Assembly (NCBI GenBank): GCA_026394555.1
Contig: JAPKXZ010000074.1
Coordinates: 92,424-156,423, forward strand
Length of the DNA stretch: 64,000 nucleotides
Reading direction: 5' to 3'
Origin: Methanothrix sp.
GTDB lineage: Archaea; Halobacteriota; Methanosarcinia; Methanotrichales; Methanotrichaceae
This document shows positions 23,562 to 32,483 of this stretch, piece by piece. The position numbers were made by a program, and so were the translations under genes. The stretch's first letter is position 1, and every line of letters begins with the position of its first letter. Below the pieces are notes generated by a model, which made no database searches, had not been told where the DNA came from, and saw nothing but the letters and a program-made list of their open reading frames with translations.

Positions 23562-25067
23562 CTAAACATTTGCCAATTTGATTAGAAGGCTTACCACTCT
23601 GTCTGTTGCCAATCCATCCATTTTATAAAGATAGTTCTCAACATATCCAGTCCTGTTAGATGCGAGTTCGGAATCATCGGAAAGCAGCCCTTTAATGCCT
23701 TCTTTAAGGTCAGCCTTTGCATATATTCCCAAGGCTACACCTTCTTGAACGTATTCCACCGTATCAGGTTCCCCGCTGAGGTTTAAGATTATTACCGGCT
23801 TATTGAGAGCCACTGCTTCCATAACCGTTGTAGAAGCTTTGGCGACAACCAGATTGCTGATGAAAAGCAACTCATAAGTATCCGCATCCCTGGGAGCAAT
23901 CAGGCAATTTATTTGATAATCCTCGATATATCTTCTCATCTTCTCTGTGAAAATTTTTCCCTCGGCAGGATGTTGTTTTATGATCAGGGTGATGCCCCGT
24001 AGATCCTTTATGGCTCCGAACACTGCTTGGAAGTTTGCGGTATTCTCTTCCTCACTCACTACATGGCACTGAGTCGTCCAAAGAACGATCTTACTACTAG
24101 GATCAATTTTATGCTCATTAAAAAATTCAGTTCGGGAATATATCTCAGAGGCGTTGCTGAGCACATCGTATCGAGGAAGACCCGTAATCAATACATTTTC
24201 CGCTTCATTGTGTCTCTCTTTGAGTTTTGCGAAATTCCGACCCGAGGATAAAAAGAATTCCGGCCTCAGGCCATGCTCTTGAAAGATTAATTCCTTGCAT
24301 TCCTCTAAATAGTTGGCCATCCTCGCCGATTGAAGGACGACCATTTTGGCATTGCTGTTCAGCGGCCGGGTGTACATGCAATCATCATTTGATACAATCA
24401 CCTTGGGTTTTTTCTGGGAAAACATTCTCGCCATACTGTATCCCATTAATGCAATTCGCAAGAGCATTCTGGGTCGAAAAAAATTGGATGCCGTCGATGT
24501 TACATGGTTGCAGTCTAAATAATTCAGTCTTTTCAAAAATTCTTTATTATAAAAAACCCATTTAAAATAGATCTTTGTAGCGGTATATATCGATCCAGCT
24601 ATGTCCATCAAAGTTGCATAATGGTATTTATCGTAGCTATCGTCGATGATATACAGATGGTGTTTACATTCAGGACATCTTCGAGCCAATTCATCGATCA
24701 CGCTATAGAATATGTAATCCCCTGTCAAATATCCCGACTTGATCTTTGCTTTCACCTGTCGATCCCTAGATATAAAAAGGAAATCCGTTCTTGCATTGCT
24801 TTTTTTCCGTGCAATTCCTCTGATCAGGGCAAATATCTTGTTGAATCTTAAACGTTTGACGGTCTCGATTGCCGGCCTATATGCGGCATTTGATTTCTTT
24901 AAAGTTACATAGCCGACATATTCATTTATGAACAAATATCTTATAGTAAATGGGCCGATCTCTCCTTGAAGTAGCTCTTGAAGACCTCTATCTTGCAGGG
25001 CTCTTCTCAGTTCTGCAGCGTAATGACTTTCCAATAGAGATTGATTGTTTTTTAGGTTTCCTGACAT
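23562..25067 (-). CDS. GT-B-like glycan transferase, capsule/CDP-glycerophosphotransferase type
   Basis: The 501-residue protein has no signal peptide. Its C-terminal half has GT-B features similar to CDP-glycerol glycerophosphotransferases and capsule polysaccharide synthases: VLITGLPRYDVLSNASEI, IVLWTTQCHVVSEEENTANF, TLIIKQHPAEG, and LVVAKASTTVMEAVALNKPV (nucleotide-binding Ser/Thr-Glu region). The N-terminal half (about 1-200) is unfamiliar; DFLFISRDRQVKAKIKSGYL marks where the first Rossmann domain starts. It probably transfers a sugar or polyol phosphate to a surface glycan. I used the ATG at 25067, which follows the upstream glycosyltransferase stop by 49 bp. Longer in-frame starts would overlap that gene. 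Confidence 0.7.
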   Translation of the reverse strand: MSGNLKNNQSLLESHYAAELRRALQDRGLQELLQGEIGPFTIRYLFINEYVGYVTLKKSNAAYRPAIETVKRLRFNKIFALIRGIARKKSNARTDFLFISRDRQVKAKIKSGYLTGDYIFYSVIDELARRCPECKHHLYIIDDSYDKYHYATLMDIAGSIYTATKIYFKWVFYNKEFLKRLNYLDCNHVTSTASNFFRPRMLLRIALMGYSMARMFSQKKPKVIVSNDDCMYTRPLNSNAKMVVLQSARMANYLEECKELIFQEHGLRPEFFLSSGRNFAKLKERHNEAENVLITGLPRYDVLSNASEIYSRTEFFNEHKIDPSSKIVLWTTQCHVVSEEENTANFQAVFGAIKDLRGITLIIKQHPAEGKIFTEKMRRYIEDYQINCLIAPRDADTYELLFISNLVVAKASTTVMEAVALNKPVIILNLSGEPDTVEYVQEGVALGIYAKADLKEGIKGLLSDDSELASNRTGYVENYLYKMDGLATDRVVSLLIKLANV

Positions 25068-25116
25068 TTTGGTATTCAACTCACAAATCAATGAATATCG
25101 TATGTATATTATTCTT

Positions 25117-26214
25117 TTATTGCTTGCCCAATTCATCCTGATACAAAATTGCAATCCTTTTCGCAATCTTATTCCACATAAACTGATCTGCATAATTCAA
25201 AATTGCATCAGTATTCCAATCACGATCTAGCGCCCTTATCACTGCCTCTGCAAGTCCATTTACGTCCGTTGGCTCCACGAGAATGCCTAGATTCTCATCA
25301 ACTATTATCTCGGGAATGCCCCCCACCCTCGTGCCGATAAATGGCTTTCCGCAGCCTAGAGCTTCGAACATTACAGTAGGATTGCCTTCGCTTAAGCTGG
25401 GAAGGACAAAGAGATCACAACTGCACATCCAAAGTACTATCTCTTCAATGGGCTTATTGCCCCCTGCTAAGATAACGCTATTCTGCAGATCGCATTCATT
25501 GATTAGCGATTTAAGATGATCTCTTCGCGAGCCTTTTCCTACTATATAAAGACAGATATTCTTTCTGCATGCATCAACAATTTTCATTGCCCGAATTAAA
25601 TATTCTTGTCCCTTATAACTTTCCAGGGCGGCCAGGTTTAGGAGAATCCGCTTATCTTGAGGCAGGTTTAGTATCTCCCTTGCCGCTCTCTTATCCATGG
25701 GTTTGAATTTCTCTGCAGAAAAGCCGTTGGGAAGATAAACCAGCTTTGACAGGTCTATATTTATCTTCTTAAACTCATCTAAATCAGCCCTGTTGACTCT
25801 GATTATCCTGTCAGCATTTCGCCAGGCGTAAAGGAGATTTTTGTCGCCTGATGCTATTTCATTAATAAACCAGTTCCGATCTTCATGAACTGTCAAGATC
25901 AGTCTCTTTCCCAAGGACTTTTTAAGTTTTGCACCAACATATCCAGATGGAAAGGTAAAATGAGCATGAATCAAATCGAAATCTAATCCATTTTTTTTAA
26001 TCACTTTTTTCGCACTTCTCAGTCCTTCATCCCCCCTTCGCTTCCTGGAAAACTCAAGAGGCAGTGCCCAAGGCCTGGCAAAATATACTTCTACATTATC
26101 ATATTTGTAGTCCTCTGCATATCCATCCCACCGTCCTTTGCTATCCATAAAGTCAAAGTGCGACAGGAACTTTGGCACAAAAGGCGCGAGAGATATGACG
26201 TATACTTTTTTCAC
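25117..26214 (-). CDS. Glycosyltransferase family 4 (5' end uncertain)
   Basis: The 365 residues from the GTG at 26214 form a GT4 transferase: DLIHAHFTFPSGYVGAKL (acceptor domain), LVYLPNGFSAEKFKPMD, KRILLNLAALESYKGQEYLI, and PSLSEGNPTVMFEALGCGKP (the EX7E donor site). The GTG is not the true N-terminus: the same frame continues upstream as NLLVVSDRYPHAKDQ, SSSFVKNQIECLKDY, a classic GT4 first strand and loop, up to about 26300, but has no ATG, GTG or TTG between there and the in-frame stop. An ATG at 26335 lies one base out of frame. So the gene uses an unusual start, is joined to asnB by a frameshift, or is damaged. Donor and acceptor are unknown. Confidence 0.8.
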   Translation of the reverse strand: MKKVYVISLAPFVPKFLSHFDFMDSKGRWDGYAEDYKYDNVEVYFARPWALPLEFSRKRRGDEGLRSAKKVIKKNGLDFDLIHAHFTFPSGYVGAKLKKSLGKRLILTVHEDRNWFINEIASGDKNLLYAWRNADRIIRVNRADLDEFKKINIDLSKLVYLPNGFSAEKFKPMDKRAAREILNLPQDKRILLNLAALESYKGQEYLIRAMKIVDACRKNICLYIVGKGSRRDHLKSLINECDLQNSVILAGGNKPIEEIVLWMCSCDLFVLPSLSEGNPTVMFEALGCGKPFIGTRVGGIPEIIVDENLGILVEPTDVNGLAEAVIRALDRDWNTDAILNYADQFMWNKIAKRIAILYQDELGKQ

Positions 26215-26314
26215 ATAATCTTTCAGGCATTCAATCTGGTTTTTTACGAAGGACGAGCTTATCTGATCTTTAGCGTGCGGGTATCTGTCGGATACGACCA
26301 GAAGGTTGCAGTCT

Positions 26315-28180
26315 CTAAGCTCTTTCGTAGTACATCACCCCATGCTTTGGCGGATCTATGAAAATTCTCAGCCACAGCTCAATGGCAATGATTCTCCACA
26401 GAGCTTCCTCATGATTTTTCTTGCCGCTCGTGTGTTCCGCAAATAGCCGCCCTACCTCATCAGGCTTCCAGTACTTTCTATTTCGGAAATCATCTGAATT
26501 GATCAGGCTTGCCATAAATGCTATAAAATCAGGAGATCTCATCCAGGATTCGTCGGGAGTGGCAAATCCGATCTTGTCTTTTCGCTCCAATATCCGGTCG
26601 GAGACAAGTCCCTTCATTGCTTTTCTCAGGATGTATTTAGTCGTTCCCTTTCGAATCTTTAAGCCGGAGGGAAGTGACAATGCCAGTTCCACCAGCCGGT
26701 AATCGAGAAACGGAACTCTGGACTCGATAGACCAGCGCATGGAGTTCTTGTCCTCGTATCTGAGGAGCTGCGGTATGCTGTAGCGGGTCAGATCGCTATG
26801 TAGTGCCCGGTTCAAATCAAAGCCCCGATCGGTCAGGGGATTGGCAAGGGCAACACCATTGAATCCTTTCAGGTACTTCCTGCGAGAAAGCCACAGGTTC
26901 TGAAGGATGCCCTCTGAAAGCCCCAGAGTGCTGAGTATTGTCATGGCTGGAAAAAGCACCATGTCCTGGAGCTTGCTTTTCATCCTCTTTGCGGTCTCCA
27001 TGGTTTCCCCCATTCGAAGATGGAGCAGAGACTCAAAAAGGTAATATTTGTAATATATAAAATAGCCTGCAAAAATCTCATCGCTGCCCTGGCCATCCAG
27101 CAGCACCTTCATGCCGGCTTTATTGGCCAGCTGCATTACTTTATACTGCCCGTAGATGCTCAGGGACCCAAAGGGTTCCTCTTGCGTCCAGATCAAATCA
27201 AACAGATCCTTCTGGAGATCATCTGAGGAGGGGCTTACCTTGTGCGCTTCGACTTTTGCGGCTGCCACCACCTCATCTATAAACGAGGATTCATCCAGCT
27301 TTTTGCCGGGAAAGACCATGGAGAAGGTCTTTATCACACAGGTCTCGCTGTTTTTTCTCATGGCATGAACAATAGAAGAGGAGTCTATGCCGCCGCTAAG
27401 GCAGGAGCCGACTGGCACATCAGATATAAGACGGTAGCGCACGCTGTCCATAAAGAGCTCTCTTATTCTTTTTGCCGCATCCTCTTCCGTTATATTACCT
27501 TCATCCGACAGCCTGTCGGCCAGGTCATACCACCGGAATATGTTCATCGTGCCCCGGGAGAGATCATAGATCATGCTCTCTCCCGGCATGAGACGGCTTA
27601 TGCCCATGAAGAATGTCTCTTTGGTGTGATCCACAAAGCCCAAAACCAGAAAATCATAGACTGCTTTGTCGCTGGGCATCCGTCTAATGGAGTGCTGCAA
27701 AATGCCCTTGATCTCGGAGGAAAAGATCAGGCCGTTTTTATCTTGGCAGAAATAGAGCGGTTTTACACCGAACCGATCACGAGAGAAGAAGATTGTTCCT
27801 TTATTCTTATCGTAAATGGCAAAGGCCCACATGCCGTTGAACCTCTCCACGCAATCGGTCCCCCACTCCTCATAAGCGTGAATTATGACCTCGGTATCTG
27901 TATTTGACGAGAACTTATGGCCGCTCTTCTCCAGCGTTGCTCGTATTTCTTGAAAGTTATAAATCTCTCCATTGAAGACAATCCAGATGCTTGCATCCTC
28001 ATTGCACTTGGGCTGCCGTCCAGCAGGAGAGAGGTCAATGATCGCTAGCCTGCGGTGGCCCAAAGATATTCTATCATCGACGTAGGTGCTCTGATCGTCC
28101 GGCCCGCGGTGCTGCAGGGCCAGGTTCATTTTCTCGATCAGATCGGGGTCCTTCCAAGTAAATCCGTTAATGCCGCAGAT
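26315..28180 (-). CDS. Asparagine synthase-like glutamine amidotransferase, AsnB type (AUC start)
   Basis: This protein of about 621 residues has an N-terminal class II glutaminase domain and a C-terminal PP-loop synthetase domain (VPVGSCLSGGIDSSSIVHAM). The expected N-terminus Met-Cys-Gly-Ile is encoded as ATC-TGC-GGC-ATT at 28180-28169: the catalytic Cys follows an AUC codon that overlaps the upstream TAA stop (TAATC where TAATG is usual). The first ATG in frame (28129) would delete the nucleophile. Further features are QHRGPDDQST, IVFNGEIYNF and SRDRFGVKPLYF. In glycan clusters such enzymes amidate uronic acids (WbpS-like); given the Wbp-like operon nearby this is plausible, but asparagine synthesis is possible. 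The C-terminus ends IDPPKHGVMYYERA, next to the start problem of the following gene. Confidence 0.85.
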   Translation of the reverse strand: MCGINGFTWKDPDLIEKMNLALQHRGPDDQSTYVDDRISLGHRRLAIIDLSPAGRQPKCNEDASIWIVFNGEIYNFQEIRATLEKSGHKFSSNTDTEVIIHAYEEWGTDCVERFNGMWAFAIYDKNKGTIFFSRDRFGVKPLYFCQDKNGLIFSSEIKGILQHSIRRMPSDKAVYDFLVLGFVDHTKETFFMGISRLMPGESMIYDLSRGTMNIFRWYDLADRLSDEGNITEEDAAKRIRELFMDSVRYRLISDVPVGSCLSGGIDSSSIVHAMRKNSETCVIKTFSMVFPGKKLDESSFIDEVVAAAKVEAHKVSPSSDDLQKDLFDLIWTQEEPFGSLSIYGQYKVMQLANKAGMKVLLDGQGSDEIFAGYFIYYKYYLFESLLHLRMGETMETAKRMKSKLQDMVLFPAMTILSTLGLSEGILQNLWLSRRKYLKGFNGVALANPLTDRGFDLNRALHSDLTRYSIPQLLRYEDKNSMRWSIESRVPFLDYRLVELALSLPSGLKIRKGTTKYILRKAMKGLVSDRILERKDKIGFATPDESWMRSPDFIAFMASLINSDDFRNRKYWKPDEVGRLFAEHTSGKKNHEEALWRIIAIELWLRIFIDPPKHGVMYYERA

Positions 28181-29307
28181 TAAGATCGCCTCGCATTCCT
28201 TAGGACTTTTTCATAACTCTTTGCGATCTCTCTCCAGTCGTACTTCATAGCCGAGGAGCGATGTCTCTTCTCGTCGTTTCCTGCTGCCAAGACGTTCTTT
28301 ACCTGCGATATGAAGCTCTCCACATCATCGTAGTAGTATATCTCGTCGCCGAGCAGCCTCTCCAGAGAGATCATGCGGCTGGAAAGCACCGGTCGGCCGC
28401 AGGCCAGATAATTGAAGACCTTCCCTCCGGCCGCGTACTCGTTCTTCTTCATCATCTTCAGGGGATTAAGGCCAATGTCCATAGCAGAAATGTAGCGGGA
28501 GAGATCGGCGTACAACACAGCGCCCGTGAAGACAATCCTATCGAGAACTCCTAAGCCATTCGCCATCTTCTTTATACCGTCCCCATAATCGGTAAAAAGT
28601 CCCGGCCCCACAACCAGCAACGTGGCATCGATGTGCGGCAAGGCCGACACCACGGTCTCCAGATCCACCCAGTGCTCTAGCGAGCCCACGTAGCCTAGAA
28701 CCACCCCCTTCAGGCCCAGAGATTTCTTGGCTTCCTGCATGGAAAGCGGCAAAAGAAGCTTTGTATCCACGCCATTGGGAACCACAGTTACGTCTTTTAC
28801 ACCCAGCTCCCCCAGAAATTTTGAAAGCTCACGGGTAACTGTAATTACGGAGTGGGCCGTGCGAAGATTGTATTTGGTGATGAGGCTTACCACCTGCTTG
28901 ACGACCTCACCTAAGGCAGATCCGGGATAATAAATCGATGCCGACTCCTCCAGGTGATCCAGATAGTCGAATACGACCGGCGAAGGCGCAAAGTTTGCGG
29001 CAAAGGATGGCAAAATATTGGTGGAGAGGATGACGTCTATGTCCAGCTTCTTCACAATGCTCCAGATCTTCCACAGGTGGTATGGAAAATTCAGGAGGTA
29101 ATAGAGGGAAGGGTCCTCGACATTTATCCAGCTCGCTTCCACCAGCCGGCATTTTGTTTCCCTTGCCTGCAGTTTGGAAAACCTCTTCAGGCCGAAATGC
29201 AGCACATAAACATCGTGCTTCTCTGCTAAAATATCGAAGATGAAGTTGAGCCGATTGGGAACAGGATGCCTGATCCAGTCGGTGGTGGGTATTACCAGTA
29301 TTCTCAT
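28180..29307 (-). CDS. Glycosyltransferase family 4
   Basis: The 375-residue transferase starts MRILVIPTTDWIRHPVPNRL and carries typical GT4 regions: VITVTRELSKFLGELGVKDV, TVVPNGVDTKLLLPLS, GVVLGYVGSLEHWVDLETVV, and the C-terminal YAAGGKVFNYLACGRPVLSS donor region. It lacks a signal peptide and acts at the cytoplasmic face of the membrane. AGGATC directly precedes the ATG at 29307; a longer TTG/ATG form to 29340 adds a non-homologous leader. Its TAA stop overlaps the apparent AUC start of the amidotransferase gene. It forms the first gene of a minus-strand glycan operon running to 23562. Sugar specificity unknown. Confidence 0.85.
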   Translation of the reverse strand: MRILVIPTTDWIRHPVPNRLNFIFDILAEKHDVYVLHFGLKRFSKLQARETKCRLVEASWINVEDPSLYYLLNFPYHLWKIWSIVKKLDIDVILSTNILPSFAANFAPSPVVFDYLDHLEESASIYYPGSALGEVVKQVVSLITKYNLRTAHSVITVTRELSKFLGELGVKDVTVVPNGVDTKLLLPLSMQEAKKSLGLKGVVLGYVGSLEHWVDLETVVSALPHIDATLLVVGPGLFTDYGDGIKKMANGLGVLDRIVFTGAVLYADLSRYISAMDIGLNPLKMMKKNEYAAGGKVFNYLACGRPVLSSRMISLERLLGDEIYYYDDVESFISQVKNVLAAGNDEKRHRSSAMKYDWREIAKSYEKVLRNARRS

Positions 29308-29434
29308 GATCCTGTCGCCCTCGCGAAAGAGTCCTTGCATTCTGCATCTATAAAAGCCTGGGCCTTTGACCTTGCGGACCGAAAAGATCTAAAGCCAGGC
29401 TGAGCGTTATGCATCAGTTCGAGATATCCGGGCT

Positions 29435-30643
29435 GTGATAGATTTGAAGGGAGTTATATTGGCGGCAGGAGAAGGCCGTAGATGCAGGCCACTTACCCAG
29501 ACCAGATCCAAGGTCATGCTTCCCGTGGGAAACCGCCCTTTCATGGAGCATGTCATTTCGGCTCTGGCTGCTAACGGCATTCGAGATCTCTACATTGTAG
29601 TGGGCTATCAGAAAGAAAGGGTCATGGACTATTTCGAGGATGGTCTTGATTTTGGCGTAAAGATCACTTACCTCGAGCAAAATGAGCTTTTGGGGACGGC
29701 CCATGCCCTGCGCAAAGCTGAAAGCTATGTGAATGAGGAATTTCTGGTGGTCAACGGAGATAATCTCATAGATGCCAGGGCGGTTAAGGAGCTGATCTCA
29801 GCATGTGGAGAGAACGTGATATTGGCTGCTCTTCGCCGGCATTCCGGAGACTATGGGGTCTTAATGGTAGAACAGGAGAGGGTAAAGGCAATAATCGAGA
29901 AGCCAGGGAGGCCATGTTCCGGAATTCTCAATACGGGAGCCTACAAATTCAGTCCTGCCATCTTTGAAGATCTTCGCCATACACCCATATCGGAGAGGGG
30001 ATCTTACGAGCTGACAGAGACCATATCTCAGATGATCAGAGACGGAAAAGAGATCGTACCCCAGATATGCAAAGGCATATGGTCCGATGCCATATTCGCC
30101 TGGGATCTTCTCAATGCCAACAGCCTGGCTTTGGGCATGAAGGATACAATAATCTCGGGAGAGGTGGAAGAAGGCGCCTGGATCAAGGGGCCGGTGGGGG
30201 TGGGCGAGGGCAGCATTATCCGCTCCGGATCTTATCTGGTGGGCCCGATCTGTATCGGCGAGGACTGCGATATAGGTCCTGGTGCCACCATCCTGCCGTC
30301 CACTTCCATAGGCAACTCGGCCAGGATCGGCTCACATTCTGAGATAAGAAACAGCATAATCATGAATGATACCAGGATCGGTTCAGGGACTATTATCTCC
30401 GACTCGGTTATCGGAGCAAGCTGCACTTTGGGAGACCAATTGGTCATCGAGACGGGGCCGTGTGTCGTAGAGGTGGAGGAGGCCTTTTTGAGGGCAGAGT
30501 TCGGGGCAATATTTGCCGATGATGTGACCGCAGGAAGCAGAGTTCTGGTCAGTCCGGGAACGGTAGTGGGCACGGGTGCGCGCATAGCCTCAGGAGCCTC
30601 AATTCGCGGCTGGATTGAGAGGGAGAGCAGGGTGATCAGCTGA
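29435..30643 (+). CDS. Bifunctional sugar-1-phosphate nucleotidylyltransferase/acetyltransferase (GlmU-like)
   Basis: The 402-residue protein has an N-terminal nucleotidyltransferase domain (VILAAGEGRRCRPLTQTRSK; LVVNGDNLIDARAV with the metal Asp) and a C-terminal left-handed beta-helix with hexapeptide repeats (from about residue 235: IGEDCDIGPGATILPSTSIG). This is the architecture of archaeal GlcN-1-P acetyltransferase/GlcNAc-1-P uridylyltransferases such as MJ1101. It would finish UDP-GlcNAc synthesis. The start is GTG at 29435. Its stop overlaps the glmS ATG (TGATG), so both are translated together, which strongly supports a UDP-GlcNAc role. A paralogue lies at 37324. Confidence 0.88.
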   Translation: MIDLKGVILAAGEGRRCRPLTQTRSKVMLPVGNRPFMEHVISALAANGIRDLYIVVGYQKERVMDYFEDGLDFGVKITYLEQNELLGTAHALRKAESYVNEEFLVVNGDNLIDARAVKELISACGENVILAALRRHSGDYGVLMVEQERVKAIIEKPGRPCSGILNTGAYKFSPAIFEDLRHTPISERGSYELTETISQMIRDGKEIVPQICKGIWSDAIFAWDLLNANSLALGMKDTIISGEVEEGAWIKGPVGVGEGSIIRSGSYLVGPICIGEDCDIGPGATILPSTSIGNSARIGSHSEIRNSIIMNDTRIGSGTIISDSVIGASCTLGDQLVIETGPCVVEVEEAFLRAEFGAIFADDVTAGSRVLVSPGTVVGTGARIASGASIRGWIERESRVIS

Positions 30644-32448
30644 TGTGCGGAATTGTGGCTTATGTGGGCGACAAGCAAGCAGGACCGATTCTCTTTGATA
30701 CTTTGAAAAGGCTGGAGTATCGAGGTTATGATTCGGCGGGTGTAGCCATCAAGTCGGAGGGAGCAATTGTCGTCTTAAAGTCCGCTGGGACAATAGTAAA
30801 TCTGGAAAAGGTCTACCAATCCAAAGGCTGTCCGGGGGAGGGCATGGGCATCGGCCATACCCGCTGGGCAACGCACGGGCGGCCCAGCGACCGGAATGCG
30901 CATCCTCACACCTCCGGGGAAATTGCCATAGTGCATAACGGCATCATTGAAAATTACCTGGATTTAAAAGAGCTGCTGACTGAAATGGGCTATGTGTTTT
31001 CATCCGAGACGGACAGCGAGGTCCTGGCTCATCTCATTCACTTTTATTTTAAGGGCGATCTTTACGCCGCCGTTTGCAGGGCTTTAATGCATGTGGAAGG
31101 TTCCTATGCCGTGGCCGTGCTCGCGGCCAGTTCGCCCTATTTGGTCTGTGCCAGAAAGGACAGCCCTCTGGTACTGGGCAAAGGCAAAACTGCCATCTAT
31201 GTGGCATCCGATGTATCCGCGCTCCTTCCCTATACCAAAGACGTCATTCGCATGAAGGACGGCGAGATCGCCCGCATCTTTGCGGACCGGGTTGAGATAA
31301 TGGATCGAGAGGGTCAGCCCCGCCAGGCACAGGTCGAGCGCATCACCTGGGATGCCGATGCCGCAGAGAAGGGCGGCTATACGCATTTCATGCTCAAAGA
31401 GATTCATGAGCAGCCGCGAGCCATTCGCGAGACCATTGCCGGACGCATCTCGGAGATAGACGGGGATGTGCGACTCAAACTGGGCATGAGCGAGGAAGAG
31501 ATAAAATGCCTGGAAAGGGTGACCATCATTGCCTGCGGCACATCCTACCACGCCGGAATGCTGGCCAAGAACCTGTTTGCTCGTGTGGCCGGTCTGCCGG
31601 TGGATGTAGAGGTGGCATCCGAGTTCTTGAATATTCAGATGCGGCCCAAGGCGCTCCTTTTGGGCATTACTCAGTCCGGAGAGACGGCGGATACTCTGCT
31701 GGCCCTGAAGAAAGCCAAGGCCTGTGGTGGAAGGAGCCTGGCCATAACCAACGTCGTGGGATCAACGGTGACCGAACTGGTGGACGGCACCATCTACACT
31801 CGCTGCGGCCCGGAGATCGGCGTGGCTGCCACCAAGACCTTCACCACTCAGCTGGTGGCCATCATTCTGCTGGCCATACGTCTGGGCAGAGCTCGCGCCC
31901 ATCTGACGCCCGATCAGGCCAAAAAGATGCTTATTGAGCTGACCAAACTCCCCGGCCTGGTGCAGAGGGTTCTGGAGAAGAGGGAAGAGATCAGAAAGAT
32001 CGCCGAGCGTTATGCTGGCGCAAGCTGCTACTTCTTCATCGGCAGGGACTATCTCTATCCGATCTCTCTTGAAGGCGCGCTGAAGATGAAGGAGATCGCC
32101 TACATCCCATCCGAGGGCTACGCGGGAGGTGAGCTCAAGCACGGGCCGCTGGCATTGATTACGGAAAAGACGCCCGTAGTGGCGCTGGCCACTTGCGGCA
32201 AAAAGATTCAGTCCAATATCAAAGAGGTCAGAGCCCGCGGCGCTGAAGTGATAGCCCTGGCCACAGAAGGAGATCCGGACATCGCCAAGGTGGCAAGTCA
32301 CGTGATTGAGCTGCCCCAGACGCAGCCCATCTACTCCGCCGTGCTCTGCACCGTGGCCGTGCAGCTTCTCTCCTATTATACGGCAAAAAAGCTGGGTCTA
32401 CCCATTGATAAGCCCAGAAACCTGGCCAAGTGCGTGACGGTGGAGTGA
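30643..32448 (+). CDS. glmS: Glutamine-fructose-6-phosphate aminotransferase (isomerizing), GlmS
   Basis: This 601-residue enzyme makes glucosamine-6-phosphate from fructose-6-phosphate and glutamine, the entry step to UDP-GlcNAc. The class II glutaminase starts with the nucleophile Cys2 in MCGIVAYVGDKQAG and contains GIGHTRWATHGRPSD and HNGIIENYLDL. Two SIS domains follow (about 285-420, IACGTSYHAG and GITQSGETADTL; about 455-590, GRDYLYPISLEGALKMKEIA), ending with the family tail PRNLAKCVTVE. It is coupled to the GlmU-like gene by a TGATG overlap. The phosphoglucosamine mutase is not in this window. The downstream glycosyltransferase is convergent with a 35-bp gap. Confidence 0.97.
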   Translation: MCGIVAYVGDKQAGPILFDTLKRLEYRGYDSAGVAIKSEGAIVVLKSAGTIVNLEKVYQSKGCPGEGMGIGHTRWATHGRPSDRNAHPHTSGEIAIVHNGIIENYLDLKELLTEMGYVFSSETDSEVLAHLIHFYFKGDLYAAVCRALMHVEGSYAVAVLAASSPYLVCARKDSPLVLGKGKTAIYVASDVSALLPYTKDVIRMKDGEIARIFADRVEIMDREGQPRQAQVERITWDADAAEKGGYTHFMLKEIHEQPRAIRETIAGRISEIDGDVRLKLGMSEEEIKCLERVTIIACGTSYHAGMLAKNLFARVAGLPVDVEVASEFLNIQMRPKALLLGITQSGETADTLLALKKAKACGGRSLAITNVVGSTVTELVDGTIYTRCGPEIGVAATKTFTTQLVAIILLAIRLGRARAHLTPDQAKKMLIELTKLPGLVQRVLEKREEIRKIAERYAGASCYFFIGRDYLYPISLEGALKMKEIAYIPSEGYAGGELKHGPLALITEKTPVVALATCGKKIQSNIKEVRARGAEVIALATEGDPDIAKVASHVIELPQTQPIYSAVLCTVAVQLLSYYTAKKLGLPIDKPRNLAKCVTVE

Positions 32449-32483
32449 GGGCTCCTTTCTTTTGCAGAGCACACCCTTCATGT

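Noticed and set aside
31762-32301. 179-codon minus-strand frame
   Set aside because: Antisense to the SIS domains of glmS.
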